DNA from: Saxidomus purpurata
Taxonomy: Eukaryota; Mollusca; Bivalvia; Venerida; Veneridae
Direction: 5' to 3'
Assembly (NCBI GenBank): GCA_022818135.1
Contig: JAFMSR010000016.1
Span: 3,939,721-4,003,720, forward strand
DNA: 64,000 bases
The translations under genes were made by a program, and so were the position numbers. The notes below the pieces were generated by a model. That model did no database searches, was not told the origin of the DNA, and saw only the letters and a list, made by a program, of their open reading frames with translations. Of this stretch, positions 13,738-25,695 are shown one piece after another (position 1 is the first letter of the stretch; each line of letters starts with the position of its first letter).

Positions 13738-13915
13738 TTTGACACTAAAGGTAGATTTCAACATCTGTAAATTGATATTTTAAAAAAAGATCCTTCACAG
13801 CACTTTTAAAAACACTAAGGCTGGACAAATTCCATTTTTGAAATGATAGTATATTCCATAGCTTGCAACCTCTCATAGATAAAGGATTCATCATTTCCTG
13901 TCTTTGGAATGCACA
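13738..13915 (-). mobile_element. 3' end remnant of a non-LTR retrotransposon
   Basis: Read on the minus strand, 13915 to 13760 encodes NPLSMRGCKLWN followed about ten residues later by LSVFKSAVKDLF. This pattern (RG.KLWN ... S...FK..LK) is the usual C-terminal end of reverse-transcriptase polyproteins of the CR1/jockey kind. Neither the RT core nor an endonuclease is next to it, so it is a 5'-truncated or decayed copy. The AT-rich stretch below 13738 may be its 3' UTR. It is too short to place in a clade. Confidence 0.55.
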
Positions 13916-14119
13916 ATATTCGGTTTCGACGTGACGTCAATGAACTAGTCTGTGCTGATTTGTGACGTCACGAAGTGAAACTGGGGTAGCATAAGGGAAT
14001 TTGGAGGTCTATTCACGTTCAGCCATAAAATAAATAAAAAAGGAACGGTATCTTTCAAAATTTATGAAAGGAAAGGGTAATAAAAATATTTTTGTTTCTT
14101 GACATTTTTAGGGGATATA

Positions 14120-14184
14120 TTACCCGCATCGACATAATATTACCCTCGCCTAATGGCTCGGGTAATATAAATCTAGGCGGGTAA
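14120..14184. repeat. Nested palindrome (TTACCCGC / ATATTACCC)
   Basis: The outer arms TTACCCGC (14120-14127) and GCGGGTAA (14177-14184) enclose inner arms ATATTACCC (14137-14145) and GGGTAATAT (14160-14168). The whole could fold as a cruciform. It resembles the core of a small hairpin transposable element, but no target duplication was identified. Confidence 0.55.
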
Positions 14185-17032
14185 CAAAGAGCAGTATTTT
14201 TTCAATGATATTGCAAAAAATAAAATAGGCTTCCTGGAAACTCTTTTTCGTGAAAAAACGATTTGAATACAAAAGAAATGATTATGTCAATAGTGTTTCA
14301 GAGTGAATAGAACATGATTCTTTCAATATCCTATCAGTATATTTATCTTACATTATCAATAAATTCAAAGTGATCCTGGGACTTTAATAATTATTGATAC
14401 AGTATGATCATATCAAAAGTTATTACATACCTTAACTCGACTCTTAATATATCAAATAAGTTAAACAAAGTTTCCAAAATTTAAAAATAATCGTTATGCG
14501 TGCACAACAATGCATCCATATACACTATGAAAATCAGATATATCAGGTCATGACAGGAGAATAAATATACATCGTACAGGCGAATCTTATTCATTTAGAA
14601 TTTAAGTATCTAAAGAAAGCAATTTGATGTGCCACAAAAAACTCACATGTCGACGTTTAAAAGAACAAAAACCGCATATATAGTCGCAAATATCAAATTA
14701 CAAGACAGTTAACCTATATGAAGGACTACATACTGTGTCAAGATAACAGAACATAATAAGGGTAACCTCTATAAACTGTCAGATTAGATAGAGACCTGAA
14801 ATGAACACACTTTTAATTATCGGTCCATTATGTTTGTCAATTAAAATTCAGATATCTTAATCAACGAAGTTTGAAAGAAAACGTATCCAAATTGTTGGAG
14901 TAAAAGTGCGTCCAACAGACTTTACTCCAATTATGGTGCGTCTTAGCATTTATACCTTTACGTGAAGTACAGAAAATGTATGAAAAGTAGATTGACTATA
15001 CGTACAGCTTGTGTCTGCAGTGTTAAAATTATAATCTGTAAATGTACCTGTTTGACAATTGTTTACACGTTATTCAAATGTCAGATTTGTTTCCAAATAA
15101 CATTTTTATTTTTAATTGAAAACATATATCTATAAACAGGTACCAAACGTATTTATGACCGAAATAAAAAATTGATTAAAATGGGTGTCTGCAGAAAGAC
15201 TAAAATCAGCAAACGAATCATAAATTGTTTATTGCTTGACCTAACGCAATCTAAGGATATAGTTTTAATCAATTCTATCATTATGTCCTAACCTAAGTCC
15301 CTCAACAGGATGATTCTGCCACAAAGAATAAGAGAAATGTCCTTTCGTTAACTTTGTATTAAACCTAGTATCTCAAATGACAGCTTAGGCTAATGCTAAA
15401 TGAACCATACTTCTGAGACATTAAGTTCTCAAAACGATCATGTTCTCATATGGGAACTTAGGTTATGTGAATACTTGTGCAAAACTATCTGTGTTTGCAA
15501 GGTGATGTGATGGTTCCAGCAACTGAAATTAATTCGACGCTATTGTAACTTTTTATTTTGTTTTTAGGGTCATGATTATTATTACCATTCTTACATCTCG
15601 ATGTCATGATACTGATATTGTCTTCAGGGTGAATTATTGACATTAAAATGAATTAGTTTGCATCCTTTTCTTTTGGTCGTCGGTCTTTTAAAGCACATCA
15701 TCCCATAAATAGTGCAAGAGAGATAATATTATTCTTCATAAAGGGTGATAAGCGTTGGAAATTGATTAAAGCCGGCTTCAAAAATTGTTACTGATAAACA
15801 AGCTGATGTACCACAAATATAAACAATACTACTGATTTTTTTTAAATATCAACAGCATATTTACCCACACTTTTGTGGGGTTTGGATGGGGACAGTGGCG
15901 ATAACTCTCTTCTACATTTACCAAGTTGATAGTACTTTGCGTCAATATAAAAACTTCACGGTAAATGATTACAATAATGTTTCGTTGATGTATTTTGTTT
16001 CTTAGACCACAGTTGCCTGAAGCCGCCGAATCACATACTTAGATTTCCGTTTAATAATTCCTATGTTCTTTTGTTGTCTATTTAAATCCGTTTACCTCAT
16101 ACAAAGTGTTCATGACTTTTCTAGTATAGTAAGGGCAATCGAATAGTGTCCTAGAATTGGGTGTATATATTTAAGGCCAAACAGATGTTTGTTTTCGACA
16201 GAGTGAAAAGAGGATAACTCTTCGATACATTTTAACACTTACTAAACACCAAAAGTAAAATTTGCTCGAGTACTTATTTCGCAACTCGTAAAAATCACCT
16301 TTGGTACTCGATCTTTCACGCAAACAAGCAGTTATCCACTTCGACAACGGTTTATTTGTAGGGCACATATTAAGCATTCTGTGTTGTATAATATGCGACA
16401 TCGGTTGTATTTAATTAGCATACCCCCATCTGAAGAACACCATTCGATTATATTTGCAAGAGTTACGCTCAAGTACAGTTTTCACAAGGAATGCGGTTTA
16501 AAATAGCAACAAGAGGGTTAGGGTTTAGGGTAAGAGAGCGCCCCACTTTTCTCAATACATGTACTTGCCAATTACACAAAACTTTAAGCAGTTAAAGGCA
16601 AAACAATAATCTGGCCGTTTGTAGCAAGATATTAAGTCAAGACTTATCTAACTTAATGTTTCATATTCATTAAAGCTATATAAAATTTAGATTTTTCAAT
16701 GTCAACCACACAATTATGTCAGAACATAGTGTACAAAGTTCTAACGTCGAGCAATCTGGTGAAGGTCCCAGTAATGGGGGCATAGCCAGGTCGGCGAATT
16801 CGGGTAAAATTAATTTCATTTGAAAAGGTTAAGTCCAGCAGGTAACCTCCACATCGTCAACGAGTAGAAACCGGCATCAAAGATTTACATAAAACAACTT
16901 CCACTCAGAACTCAGTAATCGAGTACGTTCCTACACAGGTTTAAGTACACTTCACCCTAGACAGAACGGCGTTCTTACAGAACGGTCTTTAGTATCATCT
17001 CCAATATGACCGACATGCTCACTCCGGAAAGT

Positions 17033-17072
17033 TCGAACTACCGAAAATTCGAACAAATTTTCGGTAGTTCGA
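17033..17072. repeat. Perfect 17-bp inverted repeat with a 6-bp spacer
   Basis: TCGAACTACCGAAAATT (17033-17049) is exactly reverse-complemented at 17056-17072. Related TTCGA-containing words follow up to 17095. It is intergenic and no gene is associated with it. Confidence 0.65.
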
Positions 17073-20000
17073 GGGTGTTCGAGTTTTCGAGAGTCGACTT
17101 ACATGACAGTGCCAGTTGCAAACAATACTTGTACTAGGAATTTCCAAGTACATGTACAATGACATATTTTAATAGAGTTATCTACTCTTACAGGTGGGTG
17201 TCATGATGGTACACAAGAGTTTTCAAACTAGTATATAGGGCTATAATTCAAATGAATCCTTGACAGGGTTTCTTTCTCTTGCATATAATTGGAGTCATGA
17301 TTAAAGAGCCTTGATTAAACAAAACTCCTTGACTTACCTTCTCTTGTCTATAGATGGGGGTCATGGTGCAACCATATATTCCAAGTTTTACAGAAAAACT
17401 CAAGGGTTAAGTAAATGATTGGATCTTGTCCAAATTCAATGTATTTTCTGAGTCATAATTCAGACAAAAATCTTCCTATTTGTTGACGAAAGTAATGATG
17501 GTAAATATTGGAAGTTTCAAGGCAATATAGGTAAAGCTTTGAAAAAAAGTGCGCTTGTACGGAAAACTTTACCAAAGTGCGACGCCAACGCCGGCGCCAA
17601 TGCAAGTAGGATAACAAAGTCGTGCTAAAAAGTGGAACTATAGTACATGAAAAATCTTTGTAATTGGTAGGATTGAGGCAGGCAGATGCGGTTTATAGTA
17701 TTATAGGCCTACTATCGGTGGGGTCTGGTCGGAAGCAAACAAGGTTTTTCATATAAATAAAGAGCAACTTATACTTCTAAGAAGCGATGACCTAGCGACT
17801 GGAATGTTAATTCGTGGACTGCTGGTTCGGTCCCAAAGTTCAGGCATGCGTCTATATTGACTGATCATGGTGATTTCCCACCCCTGTATAATTCATTTAC
17901 TGTACAGGTCTTTTTGAGCACCATGAACTTCCCGAACTTCCTCGATTTTCAGTTTGGAAACAACAATACTTTGATAAGGGTTCACGGACCCCTGTATGTT
18001 CTAGGTTTTGCCCTGTTCCTGGCTGGATCCATCCATTTTGTTTGTTGGAGCTCTAAATATAGAGTAACTTGAACTTCTGAGAGAAATATTCTCAACCGGA
18101 TTAATGATTCCTTAAGAGATACAGGGACTGATTTAGGGCTGTTAGACTGCGACGAAATCCACCTTGGCGACGGGAACGCGATCTACCATGTCGTAAAGTT
18201 AGTGACTGAACAGCTGTATATGGCTGTTTCATGTGCATGGTTAGGTCCAGATCTCGATCGGATTTAAGATTTTGCTGGTTACTACGCTCTCGTGTTGTGT
18301 CATACATCTCGGTAACTACAGTTTCAATAAAGGGAATTTATGCTGCATTAGGCACATGTGGACTGTCGGCTTTCTATTTGTCTTTAATAGTATCTATAAT
18401 TCTTGCTTTCACATTAGTCATATTTGATTTAGAATAAGTACTTCGAAAAAAGTCCATATGCACGTGACCCTTATGGACTTTTGTGGCAGGGTATGCCAGA
18501 CAAACTTTTTGAGCACCATGAACTTCCCGTAACTGCTTAAATTCACTCCAAGGGGAGTTGCGAGCGTCCGAAATTTCATTCGACTGATCTCTGGAAATAC
18601 CGATTTGAGACCTCTTTAGAAGTGTTGTCTTTTTAAGAACATGATTCACTTAATGATGTCAGGATTTGACAATGTGAAGGTTTTGAATGAGGTTGTGACT
18701 GTAGTTGTGGTTGTATTATTTGAACACCGGACTGTCCACTTTTAGATTATCAACAAGAACATTGCGCACTATTTTAACAGTATATTTGCCTATAGCTTCA
18801 GAACAGTCAGAAAACAATCAATTAAATTCTCTCTGTTGGTCCTCGTATGTACATTTGCTTTTGTTTATACTTGATTAATATAAGTATATCGGCGGCAACC
18901 TCGTGCGCTGTACTATTTAAGAACTTATATAATTCCATATCGTCATGTCTACATTGCATCAAATTTAATCTGATCAAACTTATACCTTTAGCTTCCCGTC
19001 TGCTAGCGGCTGTTTCAGCAATTATATGTCTTGGAGATGGAGTGGACCAAATCCCGCCTGTAGAGCCTGTTAAACTAGTTTAACTACGAGACCATTTGCA
19101 GACTACTCTTGCGCATAAATGTCAATAAATAAAACAGCAAATTTACCAGTATATTGCGCAAATACACTTTGCATAATGCTGAGTATTTCTTGCCATATTC
19201 CAAATTGGAAATGAGTCCAAATAAATTGTTTTTTAACAGTTGCCACGTATTACAGAAATGGTAAACCACAATTCAACCATTCACATTTTTGTATTCTGAG
19301 GTGAAAATCAACTTATCAAATCGTTTTGCCTCTTAACTGTTTTAGAACATTAGGACATGAAATGATCTAACAGAATTTGTTTATCTTTTGTTCAAGTGTC
19401 TTTACTTATCTTTCAGCCTACATGTACAAATTATTTCTAGAAAAATTCACTAATGTCTACAAGGGTGTTAAAGGATATTGATAATTTGATCTTGTTATTT
19501 TTAATGTAAATAGAGATGTGAATAATCACTTTGCTATTCAATCAGTGACGATATATTTGGAGAATAATTATAATAAAACAGTCAATGGCTTCTAATTTCT
19601 GTAATCACGAGTCTGTATTGACACCTTAAGGTTTTTGTTTACTTTTTGTTTGTCTCGTTTTCACCTTGTTAATATTTTATAATGTTGAGGAGTTGTTGGT
19701 TACTGAGAAGTTTTTCATCAGTGAAATGAAGCGTAGTGAATTTAGCGTATTTGATCGTTATCGACCGAAAAACGTTTACTTTCAATGTTTTGAGATTTCG
19801 TTTAATGCGTTTTTTATCTACTTGAATACATATGGTCTACCAGTGAAGTTCAGAGTTCAGAAAACTAATACCGCAACCGCACTAAGCAAGACACAGGCTA
19901 AACAGATGAAATCGCATAGAATTTTTTAAGCAAGGCAAAGGCAGACGATATATTGAACATGCAAAAGACATGACATAGAGCAATCCGTACTCAATTTTAC

Positions 20001-20543
20001 TAACACACACTTCTTACAAAAGATGGGATTAAAACATCACTTATAAACAGATTGAAATTGAACAGTGATATGACACTTTTTTGTAACTTCAATGTCTTAA
20101 TCAAACAATACATTTTACTACAAAGACTTTCAAGACCTCCTTTTCAACATAAAGTATCCTCTTGAAACAGTGCCCAGGACCCTCGCTTCGCAGCTTAACT
20201 TAAGTTAAATTCATATATGGTATTTGCTGTTAGAAAGACCAGTTTATGCTGAACGAGTCAAGAAACTAGAAACAAGGACTAACTACTGTTTAATATTCAA
20301 TATTCATATACTTGTACTTGCTGTATTCAGTCAAGTAAAACAAATTTCAGTCCGTAAAATTGTGTTTTATTCATAATCTTAAAATATAACAACACATAAA
20401 TACACATTATATTTATGCATGTCTTTCGACGTTATGCACTTTAACTATTCATGTAAAACGCCTACAGTAGCGAGAAGGATTTCAAAACATTTTGTAATTA
20501 AACAATATCGTATTGTTTATCAGAAAACATTGTACTATACAAG

Positions 20544-23208
20544 ATGGAGTTTAGTGATATAAGTGTGAAACCGTGTGATATTAAGACACGTAGGAAAGAT
20601 GCATCATATGAGAATAAAAAGTTGAGTAATGCTGCAATTGAATGTAATAAACAAGAATCAAATGAAGAGGGACAATACGAGCAGTTACGGTTTGAAAGAA
20701 AACAGGAGACAAGAAAAGGCTGTCAACAGGAGAATACTTTGAAATGGATACATATTCTTGTGTACATCAATTTAGTGATGATAATAATACTGTACATAGC
20801 AGTCATAGCTGTTGTAGTTCTGATCGCAATCCCAACACACCAAGGTAGGTATTATGTGAATAATATACGTACAAGTTATCATTTGACACCAAATAAAAAG
20901 CTAAATTATGAGAAAAGGACATTTGCATATGCATTTGATGTCATATGAATATCAGTTTTATTATTATATAAAGACTTATTCAGAACAATTGTCTCTGTTA
21001 TTCCTTGTATATTTGTTATCTGAAAACATATTTCTAGAAAATGGTTTCAATTAATGAGTTTTATATGGTTAGTAACGATACTGATTTAGCAGAGGAGATG
21101 ATAGTTTGTAAGACCTACTATTAAATACTTTTCTGCATAAACACTGCATATGTGTATCAATGTCTATAAACAATAGTTAATTTTCAGTTATAAAGAATGC
21201 ATTATCTCATTCCTTTAACTAAAAAATGCTTTACTCTCAAATGGTAATAATAGCTTTTTATGGTTAGCCGAAAAATGAAAATTTGAGTTACAGGCAGTTT
21301 GGACGCAAATGATACGATGTAAACATATACGAGTATAATGTGAAAAGTACGTGATCATCGTGCCGCTATGGTAAATATATTGCGTCATGAAACTTGGTTT
21401 TTTACCTTTGGCCCCCGGAATTAGAGTAATACATTTTGTGCACAATTACGTTATGTTTTATTGTTTTCTAAGAGTTTTGATCATATTTTTATATCAAGTT
21501 GGCTAGTCGTCCTTGCAAAAAAAACGATTGAAAGGCTTTTATATGGATTCTTGTGGGGTTCGGATATTCAATTAGAATTAACAAATGTATGCATGTCAAG
21601 CCAGTCACCGGGAAAAGGAAACACTTTGTATCTGTTCGTTTTTAGTAGTAAGAAAAACATTTGTTCCCGAAATACTTTCATTGATTTTTTTTTCGTATTG
21701 GATGGGAGCAATGAGAAGTTATGTTGCGAGCAATTGTTAAAACAAGTTCTGGTTTTTGTTTTAAGCTGATGGAAGCTGGACACAATGGTCGGCATGGTCC
21801 TTCTGTGACGTAACATGTGGCAACGGATCGCAGGTTAGATTTCGGACATGTTACATTCCACCAGCTACAAAAAAAAGTCTTCATTGTAGTGGCAATGCAA
21901 CCGATGCTTCTGTTTGTCAAAGGCCGTCTTGTGCAGGTAATTTGTTGGATATAGATTTCAAATTGCGAAACTTTTACAAATATGGCTATAATTATATATA
22001 GTCATATTCGTCGGACTTGTACTTTGACCTACATTGATCTCCGCGACTTTTGAAAGCTTTATTTCTAATATATGATAACAATATGACAATAAAGAACATT
22101 TTATTTAACTCTTTGAAATGTGCTTATGAAAAATACGACGGCTTTTCTAACTGTTTACCTGGAAAACTTTAAGAGGTTTTTAATTAATTTTCTTGCTATT
22201 TAATAAGTCATTGTAATAAATATCTGTTACATGGCACTGGCCAATTGTTAAGAATATATGTCTTATCTACAAACACTTATTCATAAAAAATACAGTTTTT
22301 GCATGGTCAATTGTGCTATGTTTATTGGTAATAGAATTTGTTTATAATTGACAGTCTTGGTAAAAGAACGACGAACACTATAGCTGTAAATGGTTATATT
22401 CCTATAATAGGAACAAACGTAGTAGATTTTACAATGTAATTGTAAAATACAGTTTTGACTAGATGAGCCATCATTTGAATTCCGATAAACCTTTAAGCTG
22501 AATCTTTTTTTTTTGCCACTGAAACCCTTCAGTTATCGCTGTGAAAATTGCATTTGTGATAAATACCGGTATGTCAAGAGAGATTGATTTATTTGTTTAA
22601 GTCAGATATATACACCACGTGTGTATTTAATTTCAGAAACCTATGTGAGTTTTTTTGCAAAAGTAGCTGACGAAGGAATACTGGTACAGCCAAATCAACG
22701 ACTTGCTTTTAATAAGGTCTTAAACAACAACATGAATGGTTACAGTGCGGCAACGGGCGTGTTTGTGGCCCCAGTTTCTGGTGTATATATGTTCACTTAT
22801 TTCATGGAAGTCAAAAATGTGTACGGTAAAGTAGATCTTAGACTTGAAAGTAACTTAATTAGTTCTGCAGTAGCGTATGGCCGACTAACTGAGATAAAAT
22901 TTCAAATATCCGGTGTTAACAATAGTATGGTTTTCGAAGCGATAAAGCCGAACGCCAGTATTTTCAGAAACTTTGAGTGCACACTCGGATCATTTTCAAT
23001 CTCTGGCGTCCGTAACTCCATGACTGTTCAACCTATTTTAGATGATTGTCCATACAGAGATGGTATTGCAGCTACAGGTGGAAGTTCAGCGCTTACGCAC
23101 GTCAATGCAGGAGAAAAGGTATGGATTCAAGCATCAAATGACAATGATGTTCTTAATATTAGATCAAATGGGACATCATTTGCAGGAATTCTTTTATTCA
23201 ATAATTAG
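20544..23208 (+). CDS. Predicted type II membrane protein with a TSP1 repeat and a C-terminal C1q domain
   Basis: Exons: 20544-20844, 21766-21936, 22637-23208. Both introns are phase 1 and the model closes at 347 residues. The ATG has A at -3 and G at +4. Residues 1-68 are charged and predicted cytoplasmic, with Y22-E-N and an acidic-flanked YEQL (Tyr45). Residues 69-96 form one long hydrophobic helix with no cleavage site, hence a type II topology. Residues 102-156 are a thrombospondin type 1 repeat (WTQWSAW, CDVTCGNG, RFRTC; six Cys). Residues 158-347 are a C1q domain (FNKV, TGVFVAPVSGVY, C-terminal SFAGILLF). This domain has about 190 residues against the usual 130 or so, with an extra central segment holding two Cys. 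It lies between the two EGF paralogues on the same strand. C1q-domain proteins are expanded in bivalves and act in recognition, but a receptor role here is inference. Confidence 0.85.
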
Positions 23209-23449
23209 ATGACGTGTGGTCAGTGTGATAAGAATTACTGGAAATACGGATGACTATATATATACAAAAAATACAAATACTGTGCAGGAAAAAGTTAATT
23301 ATAGTAAAAGACAAAAACACACTCTATGAGTTAATTAAATTATTTGCTAACTGGTTTCGCTTTTTCTGCCCATCAGGGCAAATATGGCGTCAAAATATGT
23401 GTAATTGGTTAGAAACGTACACAACGTACGTCAATATTAATAGTTTCTG

Positions 23450-23580
23450 TCATGAGCACGAGGTTCGGATCGAAATATCCGTCACCGAGGGTGACTGTTT
23501 TGGCGGGAACGAGGCTCGCCGAGTTCCCGTAAAACAGTTACCCGAGGTGACGGATATTTCCACGATCCAAGGTCTCATGA
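23450..23580. repeat. 131-bp hairpin element, MITE-like
   Basis: The left arm (TCATGAGCACGAGGTTCGGA ...) and the right arm (... CACGATCCAAGGTCTCATGA) are imperfect reverse complements. They include AAATATCCGTCACC and GGTGACGGATATTT, and an inner pair around ACTGTTTT/AAAACAGT. The structure runs almost end to end. It begins 242 bp after the stop codon of the TSP1-C1q gene, so it may be transcribed in that gene's 3' UTR. No target duplication was identified with confidence. Confidence 0.7.
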
Positions 23581-23953
23581 TGGAAACTTTTCTTGCATAC
23601 CGTCTTGTACTTTTAAGACATTTCAAAGTAAACTTATCAAAATGATGAATTACATGAAAAACAAACGATTTTCCGACGTTGTGTTTAGGAAAGTGACGTC
23701 ACATTGTTTATAACGTTACGTCATAAGTAATTCACGAGAGTCGTCTGGCATAGGAGGGGTGCCAGACCGGTTTTTCCTGCATGGGCCAAATCACAGGAAA
23801 TGCCGATCCGATATGCAAGAATGATTGATGACGACAGTTATACTGTTCAGTCTAAAAATAGAACGTCAATTAACTCTATTCAATTTTGGTTCAAAAATGT
23901 TTATGAAATATTGCTCTCTAGATAACCTTGCTGAAACGTTATTGCTATAAAAT

Positions 23954-24180
23954 TTATAAAATGGATAAATATAAAATTTTGGCGCGTGTATCTAAATGTT
24001 TACTTAAAGGTAATTGTCTTGTTAATGGGTCTCTTATCTGTTGTGCGAGAACTGTTCTTCTGTTTCTAAGTTTGTCTCCTGTTTGACCTATATAAAATGA
24101 TGGATGTAAGGAATAAATGAATAGAAATCTAGGAAGTGTATTAATAAGATACAAACCTACACCTCTTGCATTCTTAGAAT
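23954..24180 (-). mobile_element. GIY-YIG endonuclease-like fragment, probably from a Penelope-like element
   Basis: The minus-strand frame reads FYIGQTGDKLRNRRTV, then QQIRDPLTRQLPLSKHLD. This resembles the part of the GIY-YIG nuclease domain that follows the YIG motif in Penelope-like retroelements and their relatives. The GIY half upstream is poorly preserved and nothing like an RT is adjacent, so it is a dead fragment. The family assignment is from recall of the motif. A stand-alone GIY-YIG gene relic is the alternative. Confidence 0.55.
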
Positions 24181-24952
24181 GATTGCATAATGATGAAGCA
24201 AGATCTTTTCTATGTTACTATATAATTCAGGAATCCTTTTTTCAATTTTTAAAGTTTATTTCTGCATAAATAGCAAGGTCAAGTGGTTACATTGTAATGC
24301 CACAGTCCCACTGATTGCGCTTATTTAAAATGTCATGTTGCCATGTTAGAAATGCCTACTTGCAATTATCAGGATGAAAAGAAAAAGATTTACTTAATGA
24401 AATTAATTGTGCTGCGCGTTTCCTTCAATTCATCAGTGCCTTTTTATTACAGCACAGATTTAAAACAGTTTTAAAGTAAACGAATTAGTTCATGGCTATT
24501 TATGTGTTCAAGCCTTATGTGGAACTTTAACATTAGCACGATTTCATGAAATCATGTGAGTTGACTTTTTCTACGAAGTAGAATAACTGAAAAAGTTGCG
24601 TTTCTTTTGCCTTTGAGTATATAAGAAATATAATGAAAAGTATATGTACATATAAGTATTATGACAATTGAAGTCAATATGATATTTTTACAGTAAGTTA
24701 TTAGTTAACATTGCTTTTACCGACTCTGGGATTTCTCCTCGGGTGAACTTGTCAAGACCCTATTATGACTCCCATACTCACCGAGGGTGTAAGGGGGGTG
24801 TTAACGCGTTTTCAGCAATTTAGACTACTCAGGTTTTAGCCTTTTGCTTTGCTGTGTGATTACTTTTACGAAAGAGTTGCTTGTATAGCTGATATTATAA
24901 ATGTAGCGTTTACCTTTGTTCTCATAGATAAAGAATCATTCGTCTATTTGTA

Positions 24953-25695
24953 GGTCTGATTGTTTGTTGGTGCTGTGTTTGTAGGTCTGATTGTTTATGG
25001 GTGCTGCGTTTGTAGGTCTGATTGTTTGTAAGTGCTGTGTTTGTAGGTCTGATTGTTTGTGGGTGCTGTGTTTGTAAGTCTGATTGTTTGTGCGTGCTGT
25101 GTTTATAGGTCTGATTGTTTGTGCGTGCTGTGTTTGTAGGTCGGATTGTTTGTGGGTGCTGTGTTTGTAGGTTTGAGTGTATGTGGGTGTTGTGTTTGTA
25201 GGTCTGATTGTTTGTGCGTGCTGTGTTTGTATGTCTGAGTGTAAGTGGGTGCTGTATTTGTAGGTCTGAGTGTAAGTGGGTGCTGTCTTTGTAGGTCTAT
25301 AAGCGGGTGCTGTCTTTGTAGGTCTGAGTGTATGTGGGTGATGTGTTTGTAGGTCTGAGTGTATGTGGGTGATGTGTTTGTAGGTCTGAGTGTAAGTGGG
25401 TGCTGTCTTTGTAGGTCTGAGTGTAAGCGGGTGCTGTCTTTGTAGGTCTGAGTGTAAGCGGGTGCTGTCTTTGTAGGTCTGAGTGTATGTGGGTGATGTG
25501 TTTGTAGGTCTGATTGTTTGTGGGTGCTGTATTTGTAGGTCTGAGTGTAAGTGGGTGCTGTATTTGTAGGTCTGAGTGTAAGTGGGTGCTGTATTTGTAG
25601 GTCTGAGTGTAAGCGGGTGCTGTCTTTGTAGGTCTGAGTGTATGTGGGTGATGTGTTTGTAGGTCTGATTGTTTGTGGGTGCTGAGTTTGTAGGT
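24953..25695. repeat. 31-bp minisatellite, about 24 copies
   Basis: The unit is close to TTGTAGGTCTGAGTGTAAGT plus GGGTGCTGTCT. Exact 31-bp spacing is seen, for example, between TAGGTCTGAG at 25381, 25412 and 25443. Variants GATTGTTTGTG and GAGTGTAAGTG alternate, which suggests higher-order blocks. Because 31 is not a multiple of three, a long frame on the minus strand (25297-25716) cycles every 93 bp. It is an artefact and not a gene. Confidence 0.95.

Larger units (their letters stand above)
12139..20543. other. Intergenic region between EGF copy 1 and the TSP1-C1q gene
   Basis: No exon with both coding character and splice signals was found here. It starts with the 3' flank of copy 1, which stays alignable with copy 2 for roughly 120 bp past the stop. 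It also contains a LINE 3' remnant (13738-13915), a nested palindrome (14120-14184), a telomere-like GGGTTAGGGTTTAGGG (16515-16530), a 40-bp palindrome (17033-17072), a short GCGACGCC-rich stretch near 17580 and a small stem-loop at 18448-18482. The open frames of 60-90 codons in it lack codon structure or relatives that I recognise. Confidence 0.6.

Noticed and set aside
18374..18649. 91-codon minus-strand frame
   Set aside because: It spans a small stem-loop and a 23-bp direct repeat. No domain and no codon structure were recognised.
21461..21920. Frames of 80-102 codons around 21.5-21.9 kb
   Set aside because: They are other-frame shadows overlapping the TSP1 exon at 21766-21936 or its upstream intron, without domain content.
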